A stretch of 64,000 nucleotides of DNA from Pseudidiomarina atlantica. Its GTDB lineage: Bacteria > Pseudomonadota > Gammaproteobacteria > Enterobacterales > Alteromonadaceae. A program made the position numbers and the translations under genes. The stretch spans positions 434,001-498,000 of the forward strand of contig NZ_JPIN01000001.1 of NCBI RefSeq assembly GCF_000753735.1, in the 5' to 3' direction. Positions 52,802 to 62,006 of the stretch are shown here, in pieces (the stretch's first letter is position 1; every line of letters starts with the position of its first letter). The notes beneath the pieces are model-generated. The model was given only the letters and a program-made list of their open reading frames with translations, was not told the origin of the DNA and searched no databases.

Positions 52802-53688
52802 GCGTGCTCCGCGCTTACTAAACCAGCTTGTTTTAATGTTTGTTCGATGTGTTGTTGCTGCGGAAGTTCCGGCGCAGTCATCGGTAACCGATAATTCGCC
52901 TCGATTTTACCCATTTGTGCCAGTGCCCATTTTACCGGAATCGGGTTTGCTTGCACAAACATGGCTTCGTGTAAGTCTTGCATTTGTGCATCCAGTGCGC
53001 GTGCTTGCTCGGTTTCACCTCGACACGCGGCGGTCACCATTTGTTTCATCAATCCAGGGACAACATTGGCAGTGACACTAATCACCCCTTGACCACCGGC
53101 TAACAGAAAATCGCAGCCAGTAGGGTCATCACCACTGAGTAAAATGAAATCATTGCCACAGCGTTTGCGCAGCTCTGCGACGCGCGCAACGTCACCGGTT
53201 GCTTCTTTAATGCCAACAATGTGCTGAATCTCGGCAAGTTCCGCAACTTGCTCAGGGGTCAAATCTGCGCCCGTACGCCCTGGCACATTGTAGAGTAATT
53301 GCGGTAAGTCGCTGGCGGCACAACAGGCCCGATAATGCTCAATGAGACCACGTTGCGAAGGCTTGTTGTAGTATGGGTTGACGTTCAAAAAACCGGCTAA
53401 CGGTAGATTTGCCATGCGCTCGGTCAGATGAACCGCTTCGGCGGTCGCATTGGAACCGTTGCCAGCAATCACGTGAATACGCCCTGCAGCGAGTTCACAT
53501 ACGGCACTAACCACCATGACATGTTCATCGTGACTCATGGTTGGTGATTCACCCGTGGTGCCCATAGCAACGATGGCATCTGTACCTTCAGCGACATGCC
53601 AGTCGACTAACTCTGCGAGCGCGGTGTAATCAACGTTGCCCTGCTCGGTAAAAGGCGTCACTAAGGCGACAATACTACCTGTTAACAT
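52798..53688 (-). CDS. dapA: 4-hydroxy-tetrahydrodipicolinate synthase
   Basis: The 296-residue product condenses aspartate semialdehyde and pyruvate in lysine synthesis. MGTTGESPTMSHDEH (pyruvate-binding Thr pair), NVPGRTGADL (Tyr and Arg region) and VGIKEATGDVARV (Schiff-base Lys, near residue 161) are seen. Length is standard. It heads the dapA-bamC-purC operon and is divergent from bcp. Confidence 0.95.
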   Translation of the reverse strand: MLTGSIVALVTPFTEQGNVDYTALAELVDWHVAEGTDAIVAMGTTGESPTMSHDEHVMVVSAVCELAAGRIHVIAGNGSNATAEAVHLTERMANLPLAGFLNVNPYYNKPSQRGLIEHYRACCAASDLPQLLYNVPGRTGADLTPEQVAELAEIQHIVGIKEATGDVARVAELRKRCGNDFILLSGDDPTGCDFLLAGGQGVISVTANVVPGLMKQMVTAACRGETEQARALDAQMQDLHEAMFVQANPIPVKWALAQMGKIEANYRLPMTAPELPQQQHIEQTLKQAGLVSAEHA

Positions 53689-53802
53689 TGCTGCTCCTGA
53701 TCTTTTTTAAGGCGACAATGGTACTTTTGAACGTAAGCAAACACAAGGGTAAGATAGTGACCACTATCGCAGTTCTACTCTATACGAAACGAGAGGAAAG
53801 TT

Positions 53803-54276
53803 ATGCAAACACTTAAAGTTGGCGACGACGCGCCACAGTTCACGTTATTAGATGCCAATGAGCAGTCGGTGGCACTTGCTGATTTGTTAAAGCAAGGCAA
53901 AGTTTTAGTGTATTTCTACCCCAAAGCGATGACTCCGGGCTGTACTGTGCAAGCGCAGCAGTTGCGCGACCATCAAGACGATTTAGCGAAATTCAACGTC
54001 ACCACAGTTGGCATCAGCCCCGATGCGCCGAAACGACTGGCTAAATTCACCGAGCGCGACGCACTCAACTTCACGCTGCTCAGTGATGAAGATCACCAAG
54101 TTGCTGAAGCCTTCGGGGTGTGGGGACCGAAAAAATTCATGGGCCGTGAGTTCGACGGAATTCACCGTATCAGCTTCTTAATCGATCAAAACGGAAAAGT
54201 TGCTGAAGTTTTTGATAGCTTTAAAACCAAAGATCACCATCAAGTTGTACTCGACGCCCTAGCGAGCGCCGAATAA
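53803..54276 (+). CDS. bcp: Thioredoxin-dependent peroxiredoxin, Bcp/PrxQ type
   Basis: The 157-residue product has the peroxidatic motif YFYPKAMTPGCTVQAQQLRDH (Cys near residue 46) and the C-terminal WGPKKFMGREFDGIHRISFLID. The second cysteine, five residues after the first in two-cysteine Bcp proteins, is replaced by Gln (PGCTVQAQ), so this one would work as a one-Cys enzyme or use an external thiol. It is divergent from dapA and preceded by GAGAGGAAAG. Confidence 0.9.
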   Translation: MQTLKVGDDAPQFTLLDANEQSVALADLLKQGKVLVYFYPKAMTPGCTVQAQQLRDHQDDLAKFNVTTVGISPDAPKRLAKFTERDALNFTLLSDEDHQVAEAFGVWGPKKFMGREFDGIHRISFLIDQNGKVAEVFDSFKTKDHHQVVLDALASAE

Positions 54277-54279
54277 AGT

Positions 54280-55374
54280 TTAATCCTCTGAAGCCTTTGG
54301 CTGGTGCGTTAGTTCAGCAGCCAGAGGCTCACTCGACGAGAGCGCGGTAAGCACTGCTTTGACCAAGCTTGCTAGCGGAATCGCAAAGAAAACACCCCAA
54401 AAACCCCATAATCCACCAAAGACAAGCACGGCAGCGATGATATATACAGGATTCAAACTCACCGCTTCAGAGAATAACAGCGGCACTAGCACGTTGCCAT
54501 CGAGCGCTTGGATAATTAAATAAGCAATCATCACGTAAGCAAACATCGGACTCCAACCAAACTGGAACAACGCGACCAAGGCAACTGGAATGGTCACTAC
54601 CGCGGCTCCAATGTACGGGATCAATACCGATAAACCCACCAACACCGCCAACAATGCCGCATAGCGCAAATCGAACAACGTGAAGCAAATAAAGGTAAAG
54701 CCACCGACGATAATAACCTCAAGCGCTTTACCGCGAATGTAGTTCATGATCTGTAAATTCATTTCTTCGCTGACTTGTGAGATCAAGCGACGGTTGCTTG
54801 GTAAGGTTCGATTAATGTGTCCAAGTAACTCACGTTTATCTTTCAGCATGAAGAACATGAGCAAAGGCACAATGATCAGATAAATTAGTAGCGCCATAAT
54901 GCCAATCAGACTGCTAAGCGACTGGCTAATGATAGTTTCACCCAGATTGATGGCACGTTGGTTGAAGTTCGCCACGACCCGGTCAATGTAACTTTCGTTG
55001 ATATAACCGGGAAATAGCTCCGGTAAGCGATCTAAAAACTCACGGGTACGTAACACCATTTGCGGCAATTCGGTAATCAGCGCAACGCCCTGCTGCCAGA
55101 TAACCGGCACCAAGAAGAAAATCAATAACACGTTAATGGCTACGAACACTACAAAGACAATGACCACCGCCAAGGTGCGGGTCAAACCAGCGGCTTGCAG
55201 GCGCTGGATCGGCCAATCCAATAGATAAGCTAAGGCTAGCGCTACCAAAATAGGGGCAATCAAATGACCGAAGAAGACAATTAGCAGGAATAGAACAACC
55301 AGCAATAAAGCCAAGGTAATTGCGTCAGGATCGGAAAACTTCCGTTGATACCAAGCCTTTAGGTAATCCCACAT
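54280..55374 (-). CDS. PerM/AI-2E-type permease family protein
   Basis: The 364-residue product has eight or so membrane helices, with the family features LAYLLDWPIQRLQAAGLTR, LMFFMLKDKRELL, IRGKALEVIIVGG, VLIPYIGAAVVTIPVALVA, and GGLWGFWGVFFAIPLASLV. Members are exporters of uncertain substrate (signals, cations). The ATG at 55374 starts MWDYLKAWYQRKF; a TTG at 55380 is less likely. It is divergent from bepA, with a single repeat arm between. Confidence 0.85.
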   Translation of the reverse strand: MWDYLKAWYQRKFSDPDAITLALLLVVLFLLIVFFGHLIAPILVALALAYLLDWPIQRLQAAGLTRTLAVVIVFVVFVAINVLLIFFLVPVIWQQGVALITELPQMVLRTREFLDRLPELFPGYINESYIDRVVANFNQRAINLGETIISQSLSSLIGIMALLIYLIIVPLLMFFMLKDKRELLGHINRTLPSNRRLISQVSEEMNLQIMNYIRGKALEVIIVGGFTFICFTLFDLRYAALLAVLVGLSVLIPYIGAAVVTIPVALVALFQFGWSPMFAYVMIAYLIIQALDGNVLVPLLFSEAVSLNPVYIIAAVLVFGGLWGFWGVFFAIPLASLVKAVLTALSSSEPLAAELTHQPKASED

Positions 55375-55390
55375 AGCCAACGTATCTCCA

Positions 55391-55410
55391 TCTTAGAAAG
55401 GGCAGCCCTC
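55391..55410. repeat. Single GGGCAGCCC arm upstream of the PerM-like gene
   Basis: TCTTAGAAAGGGCAGCCCTC matches one arm of the dispersed family. No second arm is seen within 100 bases. Confidence 0.6.
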
Positions 55411-55519
55411 ATGATAGCCGCGAATCTGTTAAATATACAGTTTAAACTATTCAAAAATGGGAACCTTTTACCTATGATGGACTCTATTAAACAAGCTGTA
55501 ATGATTAGGTTGCTCACAT

Positions 55520-56971
55520 ATGCTGTCTGCCCTTAAAACCAAACTCGCGACTGTTAGCTTAGCGGCTCTGTTAGCGTTGAGTGTGTCTGCGAGCGCACAG
55601 CAACAGCGGCTACCAGATATTGGCACCGCCGGTGGCGGCACCATGTCGATAGAACGTGAGCAACTGATTGGCGATTTTTATATGCGCCAGATCCGCGCCT
55701 CGGCGCCGATTGTCGGCGACCCAGTGCTCAACTCTTATCTACATAATGTCGGCTCAAAGTTGGTACTTCGCGCCGATGATGTCCGTTTTCCGTTCAAATT
55801 CTTCTGGGTCCAACAAGATCAAATCAATGCTTTCGCCTTCTTCGGTGGCCATGTTGGCGTCAACACAGGCCTGATTGCCGAAACCCGCAATGAATCGGAA
55901 CTGGCATCGGTACTCGCGCACGAAATTGCCCACGTATCGCAACGTCATATTGTGCGTAACATGGAAGCCATGGAGCGCAGTGGTCCAGCGTCCATCGCTG
56001 CAATGTTGGGCTCGGTGTTACTCGGCATTGTCAATCCAGAACTGGGAATGGCGGCGGTACAAGCGAGTATGGCGGGCATGCAACAACGCAGCATCAACTA
56101 CACGCGTTTATTTGAGCAAGAAGCTGACCGCATTGGCCTGACTATTTTAGCTGAAAGTGGCTACGACCCGATGGGTGCACCTGATTTTTTCGGACGTTTA
56201 GCAGCAAAGTACCGCTACACCGCAAAGCCGCCCGAAATGCTGCTCACCCATCCGTTAAGTGAATCGCGCATCAGTGATACCCGTTTACGTGCCGAACAAT
56301 TGCGCCAGAGCTATCGGCAAACCAACGATGAACAAGATTTTCTGTTAGCCAAATACCGCGTCTTGGTGCGCCATGTGAAGCGTTATGATGCTGAAGCTGT
56401 GCGCCGTGAAATGAACAGCAACGACCCCCAAGTTGCAACCGCAGCGCGCTATGGCTATGCCATTGCCCTACTTGATGACGACCAAGCTGAAGCTGCTGAA
56501 GAAGCATTGGCTCCGCTTTATCAAGCACAACCCTACAACACCTTCTATCTTGACGTGCAAACTGATATTTTGCTGGCCCAACAACGCTACGATGAAGTAT
56601 TGGCTATGCTTGAGCAAGCTTATCAGCGCATGCCAAACGAACGCACCATCACCATGAATTATGCCAACGCTGCCAACCAAGCTGGGCGCCCCGCGTTGGC
56701 GGTGAAACTGGTTCGCGACTATCTGCTGCGCGAACCGTCAAACACCATCGCTTATTCATTATTGATAGATGCACATCGCGCACTAGGCGATAGCCAAGGT
56801 ATGCATGAGGCGAATGCAGAACTTATGGCCTTGTATGGGCAGTTTGACCGCGCCATTGACCATTTGCACAACGCCCACCGCGCCAGCGATAACCGCCTTG
56901 AGCAACGCCGTATTCAGGCGCGTATCGAGCAGTTAATGGCGCAACGCGATACCCTCCAACAACTCGGTTAG
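55520..56971 (+). CDS. bepA: Periplasmic M48 metallochaperone/protease BepA
   Basis: The 483-residue product has a signal peptide (AALLALSVSASA), an M48 zinc domain (AHEIAHVSQRH near residue 135; third ligand in EQEADRIGL), and a C-terminal TPR region (about 280-480). BepA degrades or helps stalled outer-membrane proteins such as LptD. A second His in MLLTHPLSESR is the family's regulatory switch. It converges with a TlpA-like gene, overlapping by four bases. Confidence 0.9.
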   Translation: MLSALKTKLATVSLAALLALSVSASAQQQRLPDIGTAGGGTMSIEREQLIGDFYMRQIRASAPIVGDPVLNSYLHNVGSKLVLRADDVRFPFKFFWVQQDQINAFAFFGGHVGVNTGLIAETRNESELASVLAHEIAHVSQRHIVRNMEAMERSGPASIAAMLGSVLLGIVNPELGMAAVQASMAGMQQRSINYTRLFEQEADRIGLTILAESGYDPMGAPDFFGRLAAKYRYTAKPPEMLLTHPLSESRISDTRLRAEQLRQSYRQTNDEQDFLLAKYRVLVRHVKRYDAEAVRREMNSNDPQVATAARYGYAIALLDDDQAEAAEEALAPLYQAQPYNTFYLDVQTDILLAQQRYDEVLAMLEQAYQRMPNERTITMNYANAANQAGRPALAVKLVRDYLLREPSNTIAYSLLIDAHRALGDSQGMHEANAELMALYGQFDRAIDHLHNAHRASDNRLEQRRIQARIEQLMAQRDTLQQLG

Positions 56972-57417
56972 TCTGCGCTAATAGCGCGTAGCAGCGAAGC
57001 CTCGGTTTGCTCGCCTAACAAAGGCCCTTTGACTTCGCCGCTTGGCGTAATGACATAAGTCGCAGGCAACATTTGTGGCGTGGCGAAGGGTAATTGCGGT
57101 ACCGGTTGATTGAGTATCAGTGGAAACTGAATGTCGTATTCTTGCTGTAACGCCGCGAGCTCTTGGTTATTTAAACCATCGAAGCTAACACCAAATAACT
57201 GTGCTTTATCACTGTGCGCGTGATGAAATTCATTGAGTTCCGGAAGCTCACGTAAACAGGGAGCACACCATTCGGCGAAGTAATTGACGATGACATACTC
57301 GCCCTGCAAATCTTGCCAACGCAATTGTTGTTCTTGATTGGTATGAAAATCGGCGGCGGGGCTGCAACTCGCAAGCCCTAAGACCAACACTGCAACTGAC
57401 AAAAATCGACAATACAT
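56968..57417 (-). CDS. TlpA-like thioredoxin-fold lipoprotein
   Basis: The 149-residue product has a lipoprotein signal (VLGLASC, cysteine near residue 18) and a redox motif YFAEWCAPCLREL (near residues 46-58), with the cis-Pro region MLPATYVITPSG. It probably reduces periplasmic disulfides, for example in cytochrome c or chaperone pathways. It is divergent from arsC, with about 50 bases between. Confidence 0.85.
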   Translation of the reverse strand: MYCRFLSVAVLVLGLASCSPAADFHTNQEQQLRWQDLQGEYVIVNYFAEWCAPCLRELPELNEFHHAHSDKAQLFGVSFDGLNNQELAALQQEYDIQFPLILNQPVPQLPFATPQMLPATYVITPSGEVKGPLLGEQTEASLLRAISAD

Positions 57418-57467
57418 AGGCTTTCCCGTAAGCTATAAACAGATACTTATTAGCAGAAGGTAGTAGC

Positions 57468-57818
57468 ATGTCTGAAGTTCACATTTATCACAACCCTCGC
57501 TGTTCAAAAAGTCGTCAAACCCTTGCACTGCTTGAAGAACAAGGCATTCAGCCAAGCATCATAGAGTACTTGAAAGAACCGCTCACGGCTGCTGATATTA
57601 GTGATTTACTGCGCAAGCTAGGCTTTGTGTCAGCGCGCGAGCTCATTCGCTCTAAAGAAGACGCTTATAAAGAATTAAATTTGAAAGATGTCGACGATGA
57701 AGCGCAACTGATCAATGCCATGGTTGAACATCCTAAGCTCATCGAGCGACCGATTGTCGTAAAGGGAGATCAAGCACGCCTAGGCCGCCCACCAGAAGCA
57801 GTACTGGAGATTCTTTAA
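57468..57818 (+). CDS. arsC: Arsenate reductase, glutaredoxin type
   Basis: The 116-residue product has HNPRCSKSRQTLALL (catalytic Cys), IIEYLKEPLT, and ERPIVVKGDQARLGRPPE with Arg residues that bind arsenate. It reduces arsenate using glutaredoxin. There is no arsB or arsR nearby. The wrbA gene begins directly after its stop, and together with a DUF2069 gene they form an operon, a common arrangement in this bacterial group. Confidence 0.9.
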   Translation: MSEVHIYHNPRCSKSRQTLALLEEQGIQPSIIEYLKEPLTAADISDLLRKLGFVSARELIRSKEDAYKELNLKDVDDEAQLINAMVEHPKLIERPIVVKGDQARLGRPPEAVLEIL

Positions 57819-58394
57819 ATGACCAAGGCAGCCAAGGTCATTGTCCTCTATTACAGTCGCAGCGGCGCAACTCAGCAGCTTGCCGATGCTATCGCCAACG
57901 GTATCGTACAGGCTGGTGCTGAACCGCTGCTGCGCACCGTTGCTTGCGACGACCAGGCCGCTTGTGCGCGTGACCTAGTGGTCGAAGCAGAGGAACTGCG
58001 CGATTGTGCCGGTTTAGCACTTGGTAGCCCGACACGCTTTGGTCACATGTACAGTGGCTTACAGAAATTCTGGGAAACCACGTCGGCTGAATGGCTGCGG
58101 GGCGCCTTAGTCGACAAACCAGCGGCGGTATTTACCTCAAGTAGCTCAATGCATGGCGGCCAAGAATCAACGCTGCTGTCGATGCTAGTGCCACTGTTAC
58201 ACCACGGCATGATGGTGCTTGGTATTCCCTATACTGAACCAGGGCTGCAGCAAACCACGGCTGGAGGCACCCCATACGGAGCCTCCCACGTTGAACACGC
58301 GGCGGGGAGCAAGCTCAGTAAACAGGAGCTTACGCTCGCCACGCAGCTTGGCTTACGGTTGGGACAAGCCGCAGTTAAATTACAACAAGAGTAG
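57819..58394 (+). CDS. wrbA: NAD(P)H:quinone oxidoreductase WrbA
   Basis: The 191-residue product has an N-terminal flavodoxin-like FMN loop (LYYSRSGATQQLAD) and GSPTRFGHMYSGLQKFWE, KPAAVFTSSSSMHGGQESTLL, and TPYGASHVEH. It reduces quinones by two electrons. There is no gap after arsC, so translation is probably coupled. Length is typical. Confidence 0.9.
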   Translation: MTKAAKVIVLYYSRSGATQQLADAIANGIVQAGAEPLLRTVACDDQAACARDLVVEAEELRDCAGLALGSPTRFGHMYSGLQKFWETTSAEWLRGALVDKPAAVFTSSSSMHGGQESTLLSMLVPLLHHGMMVLGIPYTEPGLQQTTAGGTPYGASHVEHAAGSKLSKQELTLATQLGLRLGQAAVKLQQE

Positions 58395-58400
58395 TAAACT

Positions 58401-58784
58401 ATGACGCCTTACATTAAACGCCTTCGTTGGCTTGCCTTAGTCAGTTACATCGCGCTCTTGGCGTGGGTCATTGTGTGGCAATTTGGGACTGGCTATAGCG
58501 AGCAGTCTGTCTTGTTTCGCAGCCTGTTCTACGTGCTCCCACTCTTGTTCCCACTGTATGGCATCATCAGCGGCAACCCGTACACTCATGCCTGGGCCAA
58601 CTTTATTCTGATGTGGTACTTCTTGCATAGTTTGACCATGCTTTATATCGCACCGGAGCAACTTTGGTGGGCGGTAGGTGAATTGTTATTGACCAGTCTC
58701 GCGTTTGTCGGTTGTACTTGGTTTGCACGGCATCAAGGACGCGCATTAGGATTGGGTCTAAAAAAACTGAAAGATCAGGATTAA
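58401..58784 (+). CDS. DUF2069 membrane protein
   Basis: The 127-residue product has four membrane helices and the family layout: YIALLAWVIVWQF, YVLPLLFPLYGIISGNPYTHAW, NFILMWYFLHSL, and a basic cytosolic end. Its function is unknown. Six bases separate it from wrbA. It converges with hda, overlapping by four bases. Confidence 0.85.
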   Translation: MTPYIKRLRWLALVSYIALLAWVIVWQFGTGYSEQSVLFRSLFYVLPLLFPLYGIISGNPYTHAWANFILMWYFLHSLTMLYIAPEQLWWAVGELLLTSLAFVGCTWFARHQGRALGLGLKKLKDQD

Positions 58785-59461
58785 ATTGCCAGAACTGCTT
58801 TGATAAAAGGAATGGTGAGTTTACGTTGCGCCGCGATTGAAGCTCGGTCAAGGCGCTTCAAACTGCCGATCAGACTCCCCATATCGCGCCCTAAACGTTG
58901 CAACATAAACTGCGCTGTATCATGTCGTAACTCCAAGCCCATCGCTTGCGCACGCAATTGCAGCGCATCAATTTTTTGCGCGTCATCCAGCTCATGCAAC
59001 TGCATCACGACGCCCCAACTGAGACGCGATTGCACATCTTGATAAGCGGCTTTGACTTGCGCAGGCGAAACGCTTGCAGTGACCAGCAAACGGCCACTTT
59101 CTGCGTCGCGCACGCGGTTGAACAAGGTAAACAATTCATAGCACCAATTGGCGTCGTCAAGAACCGCATCTACATCGTCAAGACAAATCAACGGATAGCG
59201 TTCAAGACCTTTAAGCACGCCGGCTTGGGTCGCACCTTGAAGCTCTGCTAACGGTAAATACATGACTGGCGTAGGTGCTGCCGCGCACAGTGCATGCAAC
59301 ACATGGCTTTTACCTACTCCGGCGCGACCCCACAAATAAGTGATGCTCTGCGCGCCTTGTTGCGCCACCGCGATGGCCTCGCTATTAGGGCCAAGCACTA
59401 GCGTCGCAAAAGTCTCATTGCTCGGTAACTGCACATTCAGCGGCAACTGCTGTAGCGTCAT
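58781..59461 (-). CDS. hda: DnaA-regulatory inactivator Hda
   Basis: The 226-residue product has the clamp-binding QLPLNVQL near the N-terminus (which binds DnaN), Walker A GRAGVGKSH (near residues 45-53), Walker B ICLDDVDAVL, sensor ASVSPAQV, and a DnaA-like lid. Hda bound to the clamp triggers ATP hydrolysis by DnaA. seqA, another replication control gene, lies at the right end. It overlaps the upstream DUF2066 gene by ATGA. Confidence 0.9.
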   Translation of the reverse strand: MTLQQLPLNVQLPSNETFATLVLGPNSEAIAVAQQGAQSITYLWGRAGVGKSHVLHALCAAAPTPVMYLPLAELQGATQAGVLKGLERYPLICLDDVDAVLDDANWCYELFTLFNRVRDAESGRLLVTASVSPAQVKAAYQDVQSRLSWGVVMQLHELDDAQKIDALQLRAQAMGLELRHDTAQFMLQRLGRDMGSLIGSLKRLDRASIAAQRKLTIPFIKAVLAI

Positions 59462-60537
59462 CGTTCAGCGATCCAACGGAATAAATTGCTCTCGGTCGGA
59501 TCCTCGCCTTCAACCGCAACAGCTTGTAACTCTTGACTCAAGTCAAGCGCTTGCCGAATACGTGCCGGATCTGTCGTCAAGCTCAAACTAAATGCGGCGC
59601 GACGCTGACCATAAGCCACCAATTGCACATCGTTCACTGCAGGAATATTCGCAAGTAATTGTTCCGCCGCTATGGTAGTGGTTAGATCAGGTAAATTATC
59701 GATTTGCACCGTCCATTGCTGACTCACATCACTCTCGCTGCTAATTCGATAGCGTGCTGCCAGTTGCGCCGTTACGTCGGCAATCACAGCTGCCCCAAGC
59801 TCACCTGGATCCATGGCAGTTGCCTCACCTCGCCACCGCAACTCACCCAAGTTTAAGGTCCAATCTACCTGCCATTTATCAGTCACCAGATCCAGGTTCG
59901 CTGGGTCTGGTATGGTTTGATAAATGCGGGCGATGATCACGCCGTCCGGGCTGTAGCGTTGGCTGGCAAAATCAATGGTATCCATGAACCGCGCCCATAC
60001 ATCAATGACCGAAACTGTCATGGTATCGTTCAAATCTAACAAGGGTAATTGAATCGGTAAACCACGCCTTTGTGCGGCATTGCGCAGCTGCTGCACCACA
60101 ATAGCTTCGCTGTCAGCAGCATAGATGCGCCGCTGCAGGTCTTCGTTTTCTTGCACTAACCAAACCAATAATTTAGGACGCAGACTACTCCAAATACCAC
60201 CGCCCGCATCGAGGATTAAACGCTCCACTTGTGCTGGATCGAATTGCGCCCACAAATACAAAGCTTCGGTGTCTTGTTGATAGCCGTACTGCACCACGTA
60301 ATCACGGACGTTGCGCAACGCATTATCGACGATGGGGCTGGCCAATACTTCATCATCGCCACTTAGTTTCAGCAGTGTTGCTTGCAGCGCCTCACGTAGC
60401 GCATTGGTACGCTCGGTGGCGGCTTGGCTATTGACCTCAACCCGATGTTGATAAAGATCACCTACTTCTTCTGCTGCTTGCGCAGCACAGAAGAACCCTA
60501 CCAACAGTAAAATGATCGGCGCTAATCGTTGCATCAT
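59458..60537 (-). CDS. DUF2066 exported protein
   Basis: The 359-residue product has a signal peptide (ILLLVGFFCAAQA) and the DUF2066 pattern YQHRVEVNSQAATERTNALREAL and ILDAGGGIWSSLRPKLLVWLV. The function is unknown. It is consistently next to hda in related genomes. The start ATG 60537 has AGGATC upstream. Confidence 0.85.
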   Translation of the reverse strand: MMQRLAPIILLLVGFFCAAQAAEEVGDLYQHRVEVNSQAATERTNALREALQATLLKLSGDDEVLASPIVDNALRNVRDYVVQYGYQQDTEALYLWAQFDPAQVERLILDAGGGIWSSLRPKLLVWLVQENEDLQRRIYAADSEAIVVQQLRNAAQRRGLPIQLPLLDLNDTMTVSVIDVWARFMDTIDFASQRYSPDGVIIARIYQTIPDPANLDLVTDKWQVDWTLNLGELRWRGEATAMDPGELGAAVIADVTAQLAARYRISSESDVSQQWTVQIDNLPDLTTTIAAEQLLANIPAVNDVQLVAYGQRRAAFSLSLTTDPARIRQALDLSQELQAVAVEGEDPTESNLFRWIAER

Positions 60538-60640
60538 GATCCTTTTTATCCTCTTCTATGCGCATCATAAACAGCCCGCCAACCCTCGGCAAGTAACAAG
60601 CTGTGGATAACCTCTTGACGTTTCCGAAAAATTTGATCCG

Positions 60641-60649
60641 TGCTACAAT
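60641..60649 (+). promoter_or_regulatory. Extended -10 upstream of the MFS gene
   Basis: TGCTACAAT (60641-60649) is a TGn-extended -10. No good -35 is found at 17 bases, as expected for extended -10 promoters. The ATG is 40 bases further on. Confidence 0.5.
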
Positions 60650-60689
60650 TCGCGACACATTCACTCGCCAACGCCAAGGATCGTTGCTC

Positions 60690-62006
60690 ATGCTTAAACA
60701 ACAACTGCGAGCGATCAGTTCCCTTCTCACTAGTATCACCCTGATCGGCATTTGTACCGGCATGACCAGCACGCTTTTAAGCTTGCGTGCAACCATCGAA
60801 AACTTTGGCACTTTGACCACCGGCATTATTATGTCGGCATATTTTATTGGCTTTCTTTTTGGTACCACCCGCGCCCCTAAAGATATTCGTCGCGTAGGCT
60901 ACATTCGCGCTTTTGGTGGGCTGGCCGCACTCGCTGCGGCGTCAATACTAATTCAGGCGATTTGGATTGAACCCACCGTATGGTTCATTATGCGCTTTTT
61001 AACCGGTTTTGCGATCTCGGCGATTTTCGTGATCGTCGAAAGTTGGTTAAATACCATGGCCGACAACAAAAACCGAGGCGCTTTACTGTCCATTTACTTA
61101 GTGCTGATATACGGCGGCTTGGTTGCCGGACAGTTAATCCTTGGCATTGCTGACCCAGCAGGCTTCCTCGCCTTCGCCCTGGTTGCGCTGCTTATCAACC
61201 TGTCACTGATCCCAATACTTATCAGTGTGACTGTTGAGCCGACCACCCACGAACCGAAAAAAGTGCCGATCCGCAGCCTCTTAAAACTGGTACCTTTGGG
61301 AATGGTCAACGCCTTTATTATGCAGGCGTGTTACGCCATGTTTTACGGTATTGGCCCCATGTACGCGACCTATATTGGCCTGAGCGTCGGTCAAGTCTCA
61401 CTGTTTATGGCAGCGTTTATTCTCGGCGGCATGTTGGCACAAGCACCTATCGGCTTGCTCTCTGATCGTTTTGATCGACGCATTATTATGGCAGTTTGCG
61501 CTGGTGCAGGTGCGGTGATGGCTTTTGTATTGGCACAACTCGACGCCTCGGTGGCGTGGCTGATCTTCCTCTGTGTCGGCTTGTTCGGCGCCTGTGTCCT
61601 GCCGATGTACTCCTTGGGTATGGCACACACCAACGATTACCTTGACAAAGATCAAATGGTCGGCGCTACAGGTGCCATCATTAAAGTGGGTGGTATCGGC
61701 TCGATTATCGGTGCACCAGCAGTTGCTGCCCTGATGCAGTTTGGTGCGGTTGATTTCTTTTTCTTGTTGATTATGGCGTTGACCGCAATTGTCAGCTTGT
61801 ATTCACTCTACCGAGTGACGCGCCGTGCCAAAGCTGACGACCAGCTCACGGGTAGTTATGCATTATTGACGCCGTCCCAAACTTCAGATGAGTTGCTCAC
61901 TTCATTGGTCGATGAGCATCAATATCAGGTCGAACTGGCGGAACAACAGGCCGAGCAAGAGGCCGAGCAAGAGGCCGAAGAAACAGCTCCGGCCGCGAAG
62001 TCTTAA
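60690..62006 (+). CDS. MFS transporter (YcaD/UPF0226-like)
   Basis: The 438-residue product has 12 membrane helices. The opening region with TCTGMTSTLLSLRA-like sequence, AYFIGFLFGTTRAPKDIRRVG, RFLTGFAISAIFVIVESWLN and LLSDRFDRRIIMAVCAG marks the YcaD branch of the MFS. The substrate is not known. The C-terminus is cytosolic and acidic, with AEQEAEQEAE repeats. ATG 60690 is chosen over the start at 60603, which would be a long, hydrophilic extension. It converges with pgm, overlapping by four bases. Confidence 0.8.
   Translation: MLKQQLRAISSLLTSITLIGICTGMTSTLLSLRATIENFGTLTTGIIMSAYFIGFLFGTTRAPKDIRRVGYIRAFGGLAALAAASILIQAIWIEPTVWFIMRFLTGFAISAIFVIVESWLNTMADNKNRGALLSIYLVLIYGGLVAGQLILGIADPAGFLAFALVALLINLSLIPILISVTVEPTTHEPKKVPIRSLLKLVPLGMVNAFIMQACYAMFYGIGPMYATYIGLSVGQVSLFMAAFILGGMLAQAPIGLLSDRFDRRIIMAVCAGAGAVMAFVLAQLDASVAWLIFLCVGLFGACVLPMYSLGMAHTNDYLDKDQMVGATGAIIKVGGIGSIIGAPAVAALMQFGAVDFFFLLIMALTAIVSLYSLYRVTRRAKADDQLTGSYALLTPSQTSDELLTSLVDEHQYQVELAEQQAEQEAEQEAEETAPAAKS
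61945..61983 (+). repeat. Tandem repeat coding the acidic MFS tail
   Basis: Three copies of a 12-base unit close to GCCGAGCAAGAG, the last ending in GAA, encode Ala-Glu-Gln-Glu repeats. Near-identical units suggest recent slippage. Confidence 0.65.

Noticed and set aside
60603-60689. Longer start for the MFS transporter
   Set aside because: It would cover the extended -10 box and add a hydrophilic N-terminus not typical of the family.
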